A stretch of 64,000 nt of DNA. Source: Symbiodinium microadriaticum (taxonomy: Eukaryota; Sar; Dinophyceae; Suessiales; Symbiodiniaceae). Both the position numbers and the translations under genes were made by a program. Shown one piece after another: positions 1-10,076 of the stretch. Each line of letters opens with the position of its first letter. Within the stretch, counting starts at the first letter, position 1. Location: contig LSRX01000371.1 of NCBI GenBank assembly GCA_001939145.1, positions 145,111 through 209,110 of the forward strand. Direction: 5' to 3'. The notes beneath the pieces are model-generated. The model saw only the letters and a program-made list of their open reading frames with translations. It had not been told where the DNA came from and made no database searches.

Positions 1-2
1 GC

Positions 3-655
3 GCCGCCCTCAAGTCCCACCGCTTCGCCTTCCTCTACGAGAACGTAGAGATGAGCGCCGAGGCGGCCAGAGTGTCGTCTGAAGCCCTGGGCGTGCAGCC
101 GGTCTTCGTCTGCCCATCAGACTTCGGATGGGTATCCGCCTCTTCTGGTGGCTCAGCATCGACTGGACGCGCCTGGTCTCCTGCCCGGACGACGGCTCGC
201 CCCTGGAGTGGGCGAAGAAAGGCAGGTGGGATCGTCTTCGGCTGGCTGCGGCCCGGGCCTCGGCCGACTCCTTTGACTTGGGCGGTCTGGCCTTTCATTC
301 GTCCGTGGCCCAGGGGAGAAAGCTCATGCCTTGCGCCACGACACCGGCCCCGACCGACGATGGGCGGGCCAAGCCGCGGTCGACCCGAGGCCGGACACCT
401 CGAGACGCAGACGTGCGGTGGCTGGAGGGCGGTCGCCAGTTCGCCCCATGGCACTACACAGTGGAGGCTATGCTCCAGGATGCCAGGGGTGTTCTTCACA
501 TCCCGCCGCCAGAGGTGAAGGAGCAGCTTCACCACATGCCGCCTGGGTACACCGCCAAAGCCGGGGCCGACGCCAAGACTTGCCACCGCATGGTTGGGAA
601 TGGGTGGCACTGGGGAGTGGCCTCGCGGCTCCTGGGCCTTCTCGTCATGACGATG
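3..655 (+). pseudogene. Cytosine-5 DNA methyltransferase, C-terminal part, frameshifted
   Basis: In frame 3 from base 3 the translation contains an ENV triplet (bases 39-47), which fits motif VI of C5-methyltransferases, followed by LGVQPVFVCPSDFGWVS. The reading then continues in frame 2 from about base 128 with IRLFWWLSIDWTR, the segment that normally follows the basic motif VIII. The frame break falls exactly there (about 132-140) and appears to have removed the expected arginine motif. The C-terminal landmarks follow in frame 2: KEQLHHMPPGYT and VGNGWHWGVA (the GNGW at 596-607), which match motifs IX-X. The catalytic Pro-Cys motif IV would lie left of the window. An active enzyme would transfer a methyl group to cytosine in DNA; this copy looks inactive. 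The family call is firm. Whether it was native to the element or captured is inference from published cases. Confidence 0.75.
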
Positions 656-665
656 GGCCAAGCCG

Positions 666-1083
666 GTGGCGGCGGGCACGGCGCCCGCTCCCTCACCACG
701 CCGGGGCACTATTCCTTGGCTGTCCCAGTTTTGGACTCGTCGGGGCTGGGACTTCGCGCCCCCCCCCAGGCCGACTCCTCAGGTCTTGGGCGAGGGCCTC
801 GACGAGGACAGCCATTGGGCGGCCGCGGCTCGCATGCAGCACTCTCTGGTCGGCTGGCCGTCCCTGGAGCCGGCGCTTGAAGCCGTCCTTGAGTTCCGCC
901 GGGAGTGGCGCCACGATCTCGCTCGCATCCGCCAGGACGTCCTCGCTGAGCTCCGGGAGCTTGTCGAGGACGCCGAAGACGACACCGCCGCGTGGTTGGC
1001 GGCTTTGCCCGCGCACGTGCGCGCCACTTACATCACTAAGGACAGGCCCCGGCCCTTTCAGGGCATTGTGTTTGATCGCCTGC
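666..1083 (+). pseudogene. Linker between methyltransferase and RT, in a different frame
   Basis: Frame 3 is open here and gives an acidic, probably helical stretch (for example LARIRQDVLAELRELVEDAE at about 919-978) that ends with ITKDRPRPFQGIVFDRLL. Neither neighbouring domain continues in this frame, and the reading then moves to frame 1 near 1075-1085. It is most simply the inter-domain linker of the retroelement polyprotein, displaced by small indels on both sides. No known domain is recognised. Confidence 0.5.
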
Positions 1084-2916
1084 TTCGTGGGCTACCCGGC
1101 GGCCGACGACCTCCAACAGGACGTGAACCTCGGCTTTGATATGTTGGGGTCGGTCCGCCCCGCGCCTGGGTGGCGGCCACGCTCTGACGAGCGCTACGCC
1201 CACCCTGAGGGGCTCGACAGGCTTCGGCGGGAGAACCCGCCCTACGTGGCGAGGAAATCCGCCAGGCCCAGGGACCAAGAGCATACACAGGCGCTCCTCG
1301 ACGAACTGGTGGCGGAGACCCGGCTGGGTCGTGTCATCGGCCCCCCCGATGACTGGGCGGTGCCCACAGTCGCCCTGCCCTCTGTCACGGGCATGGGGGT
1401 GCTTCGGCAGCCACCGCCGGGCGACTGCTTCGCGGCCCTCTCCTTCGCCATCTGCCAGGTCGACGAGCACGGTGAGCTGAAGCTTCGCCGCGGCGAAGAT
1501 TGGCGCCGGTCTGGCCACAACGCCACCATGGGGGCGTCGGATGTCCCCACCCACCATTTCCTGGGGGATATCGTCGACCTCGTCCTGCGCGCCTGGGCCG
1601 AGGGCTGGGACCCGGTGGTCTTTGGCCACGACCTCCAGAACGCCTATCGCCAATGGGCGGTGCGACACCCCGGGCATTGTGGCACCTTTCTGCCCTCCGC
1701 CGCGGGCGTCACGCTCTGGTTTCATTTCGCCATGTGCTTCGGCGCTGCCGCGAGCGTGTGGAACTTTAACAGAGCGGCGGACGCCGTGCAGATGCTCCTG
1801 CGAGCCCTCCTCCTGGTGCTCCTGGGCCACTTCGTCGACGACTTCAACGGCGTCGACGCGGGCGACGTGGCCGACTCCGCCCACCACGCCGTCGCCGACT
1901 TCTTCGCCCTCCTGGGCCTCCAGACCAAGCCCTCCAAGGCGCAGGCCCCAGCCAAGAACCACGTCGTTCAGGGGGTGGAGCTGGCGATTCGCCCGGAGGG
2001 CGTCGAGCTCTCCCCCACCACGAAGCGGGTCGAGAAAATACTGGGGCAGATCGACAACGCGCTGGCCAGGGACAGCCTCTCCCCGGACGAGGCGTCGCGC
2101 CTGGCTGGGCGCCTGACCTTCCTCTCACAGTCCACCTTCGGATCGACTGGGCGGGCTGCCGTCAAACCGCTGTACGCCCGGGCGGCGGATACTGCGGCGA
2201 ACTCCGACGACACCCTGTCTGTGGGCCTTCGGGCTGCCCTGCAAGCCCTGCGACGCCTGGTGGATGGGCACCGCCCACGACTGGTCCCCTGGCCGGGGCG
2301 TGTGAAAGGCCCCTTCCCAGTGCTGTACGCCGACGCTTTCTTCCTGGATGGGGACCTGAGGAAGAAGCCCGGCCACCTGGCGCCGGGGGACGCCGTGCCA
2401 CGACAGGCCAGGTGGCAGAATGGCTGGGGCTATGTCCTGCTCCTGGACGGCCACGTCTTCTACGACTACGGCGTCATCGAGCCGGAGCACCTCGCCCCGT
2501 TCGCCGCCAGGAAGGCCTTCATCTATGTCCTGGAGATCGTCGCCCAGGTTCTTCCCCTGGTCACCTTCGCCAGGCGATTGAGCCCCTTCTGGATCGCCTT
2601 TATTGACAACGTCGCGGGGCAGTTCGCCCTCATGAAGGGGTATGGGAAGGACCCTTCGGTCAACGGCATCCTGGCCTCCTTCTGGGGCCTAGCGGCCGAT
2701 CGCCAGTGGTCCCCGGACTTCCACCGGGTGCCTTCGGCGGCCAATGTCTCGGATGCAGTCTCTCGGGGCGACGACTCTCGCGCCAGGGCTGAGGGGTGGA
2801 CCCGAGTGGCCACCCCAGTGGGCGACATCATGGACGTCCTCGGCAGGGCGGCCTCCGACATCGACTTCGCGTGCCACTCCGCCCCTGAGCGCCTGTTAGA
2901 TCTGGCTGTTTGGTAG
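1084..2916 (+). CDS. Reverse transcriptase with C-terminal RNase H (retroelement)
   Basis: Frame 1 is open from base 49, but family-like sequence begins near FVGYPAADDLQQ at 1084. RT motif A is HDLQNAYRQW with its aspartate at 1630-1632. The catalytic box is FVDD at 1831-1842, followed by FNGVD. An RNase H fold follows, with acidic residues in the expected order: YADA (Asp at 2332), LEIVA (Glu at 2533), FIDN (Asp at 2605) and NVSDAVSRG (Asp at 2752). The stop is TAG at 2914-2916. The protein would copy element RNA into DNA and degrade the template. The variant FVDD box and the RT-RNase H order without a visible integrase resemble DIRS-like or dinoflagellate-specific elements rather than typical Ty3/Copia. 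This part has no internal stop, so the damage is concentrated upstream. Confidence 0.85.
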   Translation, partial: FVGYPAADDLQQDVNLGFDMLGSVRPAPGWRPRSDERYAHPEGLDRLRRENPPYVARKSARPRDQEHTQALLDELVAETRLGRVIGPPDDWAVPTVALPSVTGMGVLRQPPPGDCFAALSFAICQVDEHGELKLRRGEDWRRSGHNATMGASDVPTHHFLGDIVDLVLRAWAEGWDPVVFGHDLQNAYRQWAVRHPGHCGTFLPSAAGVTLWFHFAMCFGAAASVWNFNRAADAVQMLLRALLLVLLGHFVDDFNGVDAGDVADSAHHAVADFFALLGLQTKPSKAQAPAKNHVVQGVELAIRPEGVELSPTTKRVEKILGQIDNALARDSLSPDEASRLAGRLTFLSQSTFGSTGRAAVKPLYARAADTAANSDDTLSVGLRAALQALRRLVDGHRPRLVPWPGRVKGPFPVLYADAFFLDGDLRKKPGHLAPGDAVPRQARWQNGWGYVLLLDGHVFYDYGVIEPEHLAPFAARKAFIYVLEIVAQVLPLVTFARRLSPFWIAFIDNVAGQFALMKGYGKDPSVNGILASFWGLAADRQWSPDFHRVPSAANVSDAVSRGDDSRARAEGWTRVATPVGDIMDVLGRAASDIDFACHSAPERLLDLAVW

Positions 2917-2951
2917 GTGCCGACGCCGTGTGGGGTGTGGGTGCGCCGGAC

Positions 2952-3101
2952 GGGCGCAGAAGTGCGCACCCCGGCCCCGGCACCGATTTTGGGGCGGTGC
3001 GCCTGGCCGGGCGCACGATTGCGCTTCGACCAAAAGGGCGCTACTGCTGCACTTTCGTCTAGCTAGTTTTGGCTAACACGTTCGTTAGCGAAGAGCTTGT
3101 A
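2952..3101 (+). repeat. Direct repeat R1 of the retroelement 3' region
   Basis: A 150-base block beginning GGGCGCAGAAGTGCGCACC and ending AAGAGCTTGTA is repeated without any difference I can see at 3269-3418, 317 bases to the right. It starts 36 bases after the RT stop codon. Inside it, GTGCGCACCCCG and GGGGCGGTGCGC can pair, so the repeat can fold on itself. Confidence 0.9.
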
Positions 3102-3168
3102 GTGTAACACACGCGTGTGTGTAGGTACAAGCTCCACGGTCGAACGCCGAAGCATCTTCGGCTCGACC
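3093..3168 (+). other. Hairpin-forming segment in the element tail
   Basis: GAGCTTGTA (3093-3101, the end of R1) is the exact inverse complement of TACAAGCTC (3126-3134). The loop between them contains the palindrome CACACGCGTGTG. A second hairpin, GCCGAAGCATCTTCGGC, lies immediately downstream. Such paired termini may serve priming or RNA packaging in the element; that role is inference. Confidence 0.55.
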
Positions 3169-3268
3169 GATTTTGAGTTCCCACCCGCCTCGCCCTGAGG
3201 TGTTTAATATACGACTTTCGACTTTCGTCAACCGGCCGGCGCCCGCCAACTCGGGCGGGTCTCCGGGG

Positions 3269-3418
3269 GGGCGCAGAAGTGCGCACCCCGGCCCCGGCAC
3301 CGATTTTGGGGCGGTGCGCCTGGCCGGGCGCACGATTGCGCTTCGACCAAAAGGGCGCTACTGCTGCACTTTCGTCTAGCTAGTTTTGGCTAACACGTTC
3401 GTTAGCGAAGAGCTTGTA
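3269..3418 (+). repeat. Direct repeat R2 of the retroelement 3' region
   Basis: Exact second copy of the block at 2952-3101; identity ends at 3418/3101. It is preceded by a further hairpin-capable stretch (CCCGCC...GGCGGG at about 3242-3259). The sequence after 3418 changes character and loses the high GC content, so the outer end of the element is placed here. Confidence 0.9.
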
Positions 3419-5100
3419 TACGGCAGAGCCGAGGATGTGGGACTGTACAACTTGTCGAAGACGGGTGGACTTGGAAGGGCTCTTGCCGACGATACGGTGC
3501 TGACTGCAGACCTGGAGCTGGCGGCAGCGTTTCTATCTCCCCTGCATGTGCAGGCCTGGCGAGTCCACAGAAAGACATTGCAGCCCTTTGCATGTTCAGG
3601 TTCTGCTGCCTGACACGCAAAAAGAGCAAGGCCTCAGTGGTGTCATTGTGGAAGTCGACGATACGAGCTACGGATCTACTGATGCGGAACCTCAGCGAGT
3701 CATGGCAATCGGGTATCTGTCGAAATGGCAGTCCGCAAGCATTAGGATGGCTGTATCCAGCTGATGCTGCCTCATGGCAAGCGCTCTGCTTACTTGCGGC
3801 TCTGTGCTCAGCACAAGCATGTCGACGTCGCATGTCTGGTGCTGAACCTGCCCTGTTGAATTTTAACCCGCGTGGCACCCTTGGCAGGCATCCAAGCTTC
3901 GGAGACGGAAGATTTCACATGATACCCAGCCAAGAGGACTGCTGCATTACATTTGCTGATGCAGGGTGCTGAGAGTGACAAGCTGTCAGAATTCTGATAA
4001 GATCTCTGGCGCGATTTGCGGCAAGGTTCGATTGTACATCTTCGCGACAGATCCAGAGGCAGATGCAGATGACGAGGACTGAGGATTCAGTGAGTCAAAG
4101 CAGGTTGTGTGATACCGAATGGGAGGATGCAGGATGCCAGCCATCCTTGGTTTGGATCTGTGCATCAGCAGAGACTCTGCTCAAAGTGAGCCCGCACTCA
4201 GCCACAGGTTTCTTTCTTGGTGTGTCTGTGAGTGTGCATGTGCAAGGGACTACTGAGGCCATCACAGGTCTTTCTGTTTGCACCTCGATTCTGGAGAAGC
4301 TGATTTCGTTGTCGATCCTATTTCTGTCTGATCCTTCGCGGTCGGTCGCAGATGCCACACCAGCAGGTACAGAGTGTTTGGTCACTGTCCTTGTAGGTTG
4401 TGTCGCCCCTGTCCTCTAGGTTTGTGCATGGATGCGGGTTGACATGGCGGCGTTCAGAATTTTTGAGTTCGTTCCGAAGCTTGCCCGTTGCCGTACCCTA
4501 TCTCTGCGTATGTTGCAACGCAGACAGCTGTGTGTAGAGCGAACATGCATCAGTGTGTCTAAGCCCTGTGCGCCCAGGTCCGGCGAGCAAGTCTCAAGAC
4601 GTCCCGCCTGCAGCGTCTCGGCTTCGGCTTTAGCATCGTAGGGTTGGGTAGGGATTTCGCTCCTGTTCTCCCAAATCAAACATAGCAGATTCCGCAGGCC
4701 TGGCAGACCTGCAAATTGCAGCCTCACGCACTGGATTCGAGTGGCAGCCGAAAGAGCCATCTCCCCTGGCTGAACGGCTCGAGGAGTTCTCGCTGATACA
4801 TGAGTACCCAATAAAAAGTGAAGTTCATGTCGGACACAGGAGCTTGGTGGTTCTGAATATCTACGCCTCTTGAACTGTCCGGTGGCCATGGGGTATCTGA
4901 AGCCAACTGCACTCGTGCGACTGGACAGTTGTTTGCTGGGAATTTGGTGCGAGTTTTGGCTGACGTGAGGTAGCAGCTTTTAGCACAGCTTGGACTTTGC
5001 GCAGGATTCTAGTGCCACGATCAGCATCTCTATAGCAGATCATCCCACGGCGGAAGCGCTGCGGGACGCTGGCCGGCAGAGCTGGGTTTGTGCACGTCCG
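3419..5100. other. No recognised gene
   Basis: Only short open stretches are present on either strand (up to about 158 codons on the minus strand at 3402-3878, without family features). I see no repeat structure, RNA gene or recognisable domain. Confidence 0.4.
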
Positions 5101-5112
5101 ATATTCGCATGA

Positions 5113-5724
5113 ATGAGCGGCGGAGACCTCTTTGCGCTCGCATCTGCGAAGGATGTGGTCGCCGAGAAGCTAGGCTTACTTTCGGCGACATCGATACAGC
5201 TGCGACTGCTACCGCTTGCCTCCGACGATTCTGAGCGACTTCTGGATGATGGCGAGAGTATCCGGCCCGGTTGGATGATTCGTGCCCATCAAATGGTGCG
5301 GGTCCACGTTGCCGTCGCGACTTTGCTTCGCTTAGAGCTTGTAAGGGTGCTTCTGTCCCTTTGCTTCTTGGTCGGCTTTGGATTTGATGTGCTTGGCCTT
5401 GCATCTCCTGAGGTCACAGCTTGCTGTGGTGAGCCGTTGGGAGATGTGAGTGTGACGGCTGAGAGCGTCACCTGCCGCACGGACTCCTCCGGCACCTGCC
5501 AGCTGTGCCGTCCCCAGTCTTGCGTGTGTGACGGCGTGCTGAGTTTTGTTGCCTCGACATACTGTACGAGTCCTAAGAGTCTGACTGAACTGCACCAGCC
5601 TGAGGATGCTGCCCATTGGAGATTGCCGTGTGCATTTACAGCATGCCTCGTTTGGCGAGATGAGGCAATTGCCGCTAAAGGCGGCGTCGTCAAAAAGGGA
5701 GCTACTGTAGATTGTAGAGCTTGA
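5113..5724 (+). CDS. Possible gene or exon with ubiquitin-like start and a hydrophobic segment
   Basis: An open frame of 203 codons starts at ATG 5113. Residues 11-47 (including DVVAEKLGL, IQLRLLPLAS and RLLDDGESI) have the helix-then-strand pattern of a ubiquitin-like beta-grasp fold, a frequent N-terminal module in dinoflagellate proteins. A leucine/valine-rich stretch near residues 70-100 could be a membrane segment. A GT donor follows the beta-grasp part (near 5300), so the later residues may be intron read-through rather than protein. I do not recognise a specific family; the ubiquitin-like reading is tentative. Confidence 0.3.
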   Translation: MSGGDLFALASAKDVVAEKLGLLSATSIQLRLLPLASDDSERLLDDGESIRPGWMIRAHQMVRVHVAVATLLRLELVRVLLSLCFLVGFGFDVLGLASPEVTACCGEPLGDVSVTAESVTCRTDSSGTCQLCRPQSCVCDGVLSFVASTYCTSPKSLTELHQPEDAAHWRLPCAFTACLVWRDEAIAAKGGVVKKGATVDCRA

Positions 5725-6358
5725 ATCGATGTGGGTCACTGTGCAGGTCTCGAAAGTGGAGGACCGGAAGGACAGTGTCCCAGTGCTCGTCGCAGATCTG
5801 CCAGGGACCCAGACGAGCTACTGAGCTGCTCACAAGGTGTGCTTCCGCATGAAGCCGCGGCTCTTCGTCTACGCGACTGATCCCGAAGAGCAGGAAGAGG
5901 AGGCTGGAGTTTATAGTGACGAAACGAGGGAAAGCAAGTGCTGCACTGGAAGGAAGATCCGGATTCGGTTGAAGATGTCGGGTGCGATGCTGACGTTTGT
6001 TTGTGGTATGGCTTCGCGGCATCCAGACTAAGCGCAAGCCAGGCCATCGTGGGATCCCAGTTGTGTTTGGTTGGCTGCAGACGAAGGCCTAACGCTGGTA
6101 TATTTATCTTTTCGCATATTTAGATGTCTTTTGAAGCGATGCTTTCGAGGGCAGATTCCAGAGGATGCGATTGGTATCGGCGGCAGCCAAGCCCTCGATT
6201 GAACCGAAGTTTTGAACCCCAAGTATGCACTAGGATATGTTTTTGCTGTTCTCCTTGTATTTTTGGGCCTCCAGCAAGCCCAGCAAAGGTGCCACCTGCT
6301 CGTGGCCAAGTTCGGCCGTTAGGCTTCGAGCACACCTCCGTGTGAAACCGAGATGCCG

Positions 6359-6402
<44 letters not shown>

Positions 6403-9400
6403 CAGCTCGCCGTTAGCTTCGAGCACTCAGGTGCCGATCGGCTTTTAGGATTTGATCTTGGCCCGACTGGCCGCTGCCCCAACGCTTGCGCATGTTCAGG
6501 GCTACTTTGTCAGACGTTTGTACTGCCGCAGCATTCGACTAGGCAATCTGTTAAGGCTGAGATTTCCACCGCACATTTGGTAGCCTTCCGGCCCTGGGAA
6601 ACAACGCACTTGTTGAATACCTTCCGTCATTTGTTACTTTTGCATTTACACTGGGCGAGTCCGAGAGAGGCTGGGCAGACACATCTGGGTCGTCGAAAGC
6701 TCGGACTGACGAGTTGTAAGTGCCCATGGGCATGCTTGCCATTCTCTTGGTCACCTCGCCGGATCTCGATTTTGCAGCTGTTGCGGCTCTTTGCACGGAA
6801 TTGACCAATGTAGAGCAGATTTTATCGCAATTTTGAGCCACTTGTCGATGCATTCGGCACCTTCTTCTGGACAGTCTGCTTCTGCGCTTCTTGAGTTGTG
6901 CCGTGGGCATTGCTGTTGCTTGATTGCTTTCCGTGATTTGACAAGCTCAGGCATGGCTAGATTGCTTGATGCAGATGGCCAGGAAGCAACTGTTGGCAAG
7001 AGCCAGGCTGATTCATCTTGCTGTGCTGAAAGTGTTCCACTCCATGCCACCATGCCATGCTCGACCAGGGATACTGGTTGGACAGCGACGATTTTGTGTC
7101 CACTGCGGACCTAGATGCCGAGAACCTTGGAAAGGCTTCTCAGCTGGACAGAGCGTGCGCTACGTCCGTTGCCTGCTACGCCTGCGGTGTGCTACGTCCT
7201 GTTTCCGGACAGGTTGGATTTCCGAGGGATTGGCCCGGTGTTTATGGCTCCAGCAAGGCGCTGAAGCAATTAGTTGGCAAGAAGGGGAAGTGTGCAGGAA
7301 AGAAGGCCCCTTGGTTGCAGTGAGGTTCCACAAAAGGGGGCACTTGTAGTTCGGTCGTGACATCCATCGCCAGACGAGCTGCAAGGTTGGAGTGGTTCCA
7401 GGCCTGCCGTGACAGCAATCGTGGCTTTCGCCGTCCGATGAAACTTTGAAGCACATTCGGGCGAAGCGTGCCAGGTCCTGACGCCTCGCAGTTGTCTATG
7501 GTCAAGGCAGACACAATAGTTGCTGTCCTTGCAAGTGACTCTGGCCACTCGTGCTCTGCACAACAGGGCCTGAAGTTTTATCCGCTTCAAAGCTTCTCGA
7601 ACGCGGAACGTGCTGCCAAGGCCAGCTTCTTCTCCATGCTATTGACTGAATGATTCCGCGCTTGGTGCAGGCCGCTGGCATGGATGTCGTCCGCGGTTGG
7701 GCAGTGTGGCAGTCCAAGCTTCCGGCATTGTCTTTGAAGGCATCTTGGCCTTGCCACCATCAAGGTACGAGCATTTGGACAAAGGTGTCAGCGAGGCCTT
7801 TGTGGCAGAGCGATTTTGGTGGAATTCTCTGCCCGTAGCTGCCTCAGGGCACGAGTGTGCATCGCATCCTTCTTGACGGCTCCAAACTGAGGACGGCACA
7901 TGGATAGACTTCACTCCGAGGCCTACGGCCTCAGGGCCTAGTCGGGGCCTTGTCAGCTCTGGGTGGGCGTTAGTATTGCGTGCCGCAGACCTGACGTGCT
8001 GCCGGAGATACTACTCGCTGAAGCAGTCGATGGAGCGCCCAAGGCCTGGCATGCGACTCCCGACAAAGGGCCCTGCAGTGCGGCTGTCGAAGGTCGTGGA
8101 TGTCTTGAGCAGCCGGCAGCATTCGCTCATGCTCAGTCTGCTTGCGCAGCGTTTTCCAGGCAGGGTGCAACGGCGCACCAGCAGTTTCTCAGTGGCATTG
8201 CACTTTGAGGTCATGCAGTGGCATCCGAGAAACCAAAAGCAGCCTCTGCCCCGGAGTTCATGAGTGGACAGTTTCCCACGCCGTCAGAAGATTCGCATAT
8301 GGCACTCAATGTGTCAGGACACCAAGACTGGAGCTTCAGCTGCTTCCTCGACCAAGGCTGGGCTTCGGACTCTTGCCTGGGCCAGTCCAGTCTGCTTCCC
8401 ACCGGCCCGTGCGCAGGTCACGACCAAAATTCAACAATCTGCCAAGGCCGCCGGTGTCGGCCGGGCCGGACGCTCCTACCTTTCTCTGGTCGCATCCGGA
8501 GAGGCTTCGCCGAAGCCAGCTGGCCCAGCGCCGGCATCTCTGCAAGAGCTCGCGAGGTGCAGCCAAGAAGCTAGTGGCAGCCATCTGCAGCCTACTCTGC
8601 TGTTTTTCGCACTGAAGTCCGAGACTCGGCTTGGCTCAGGCGGATCCAGTCCGGCGACCTGGAGGCTTTCAGCGTCCAGAGCTCTCACGGGCTGATCGGA
8701 TCTCAAATTGCAGGCTGTGAGGCAGATGGAGGAGAAGCTGCGCGGTGAAGACGAGCCACGCACTTGCGAGTTTTCATATGATGTCTGCGGGGGATACTCA
8801 AGCATGTCATGTCTGGTTGCCGTGGCTCACATATCACACGGACGGAATTTGAACCGGGACCTGTTTTGACAAGTGACATGTTATAGATACTCCGTGAAGC
8901 TGACTAAAGGACTTGGGACAATACGCGCGAAGAACATAAGAAATCAGCATAAAGGCAGAAAGAGGTGTTTCCTGGATGCTCTGGCCGACTTGTGGTGCAG
9001 ATGTGTGAAGACCGGCTCCTGTCGAACGTTCGACGGCAATCTCTTGCCGAAGCATCTGAGAAGAGTGTCAAGGATATCCTGGTGCTGTGAGCATCAAATG
9101 ATGGTGCTGAAGCTATCTTCCGCCCCCATATTCGTACACCATGTCGATACTTTCTCCATCGAACATTCGATGCGTTTGCATCTCTGCAAAGCGAGAGGCC
9201 CAGATGCAATATTCCCCAGGTAAGTCCTCCAGAGAAGATAATTCCCGACGTCCATATGTTTCATGTGCTGTAGAAGTCTGCAGGGCATATATGCAGTCTC
9301 TCGAAATGTGGGGTTGAGTCATGGAGTCCACTGCAAAGTTGATGTCCTGGTCAATGATATGCCAGCAAAAAAGCGAGTGTGACGACAAGAACGCTCACAT

Positions 9401-10076
9401 GATATGGCGACGGCTTCGCATTTCGCTAGGACGCTATGACTCAGGATCCTTCATCCAAGCGAACAACAATGATCGGCCTCAGCAGTGGTTTGCCAAACAC
9501 TGCTAAAATCAAGAATCCGACTTGGGCTCGACAAGATGTTGCGGGAGCGTGCGGCGGGTGACACAGCATGGCCAAAAGGGGCCTGCCAAACACTCTGGTT
9601 TCAGTCTTCCTGGCTGGCTTGTGCGGAAAACATTTCAATCATAATATTCTCCCTTTGTGCAGAGTATAAATAAAATGCCCACAAACTATTTGCAAATTGC
9701 AAGCCGTCGTGTTTCATTCAGTACGTTTGGAAAGGGTGAGCCTGGGCATCATCCCAGGCTGTGCATTCAAGTTGCAAACGAGGGACTGGTGCGAGCCTTG
9801 GGCCGGCGTTTGTCGCATCTGGCCTGAGAGTTTCCATGACTGAGGCCACGCCCTTGTCAAAGATGTTGTCGGACAGCAAAACGCAGGCTGTGCCAGCGTG
9901 CCTGGCATTCTCCGGAGTTGTTGGAACTTCGGATCATCAGGAAGCCGCCCTGAAGCTGATGCTGATGCTGACCGATGCCGGGGTCTCCCAGCCTGGCTCA
10001 GACATCGGCACCGAGGCTCCAGCGATGTGCCCTTTGTAGCCATGCGTAGCCCAAGCACATCTCAATGCCGTGCCAG
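5725..10076. other. No firm gene; scattered short open stretches
   Basis: Apart from the ATTG repeat at 6361 I recognise no domain. Open pieces at 7057-7323, 8142-8615 and 8218-8574 may include exon fragments of intron-rich genes, but none carries a motif I can name and several frames overlap. No promoter or RNA gene can be supported. Confidence 0.35.
6361..6402 (+). repeat. (ATTG)n microsatellite
   Basis: About ten perfect tetranucleotide units run in a row between 6361 and 6402, in otherwise ordinary sequence. Confidence 0.95.

Larger units (their letters stand above)
1..3418 (+). mobile_element. Degraded retroelement carrying a DNA methyltransferase and RT-RNase H (left end outside window)
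   Basis: The segment reads, in order, as the C-terminal half of a cytosine-5 DNA methyltransferase, a linker of about 140 residues, a reverse transcriptase with RNase H, and a non-coding tail with two identical 150-base direct repeats. The coding frame changes at least three times (frame 3, frame 2, frame 3, frame 1), so this copy is broken. Retroelements that have captured a DNMT are known from dinoflagellates, and it is proposed that they methylate their own DNA. Unlike the spliced genes to the right, the element is GC-rich and intronless. No integrase or tyrosine recombinase is visible; it could lie to the left. The split repeats at the 3' side resemble DIRS/Ngaro-type ends, but that class assignment is inference. 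Confidence 0.8.

Noticed and set aside
331-1083. Frame 1 upstream of the RT as extra N-terminal protein
   Set aside because: Over these bases the methyltransferase and linker are encoded in frames 2 and 3; the Arg/Pro-rich frame 1 peptide is an out-of-frame product of GC-rich DNA.
8836-8862. GGAATTTGAACCGGGACC, another T-arm-like string on the minus strand
   Set aside because: No matching D-arm, anticodon arm or acceptor stem could be built around it.
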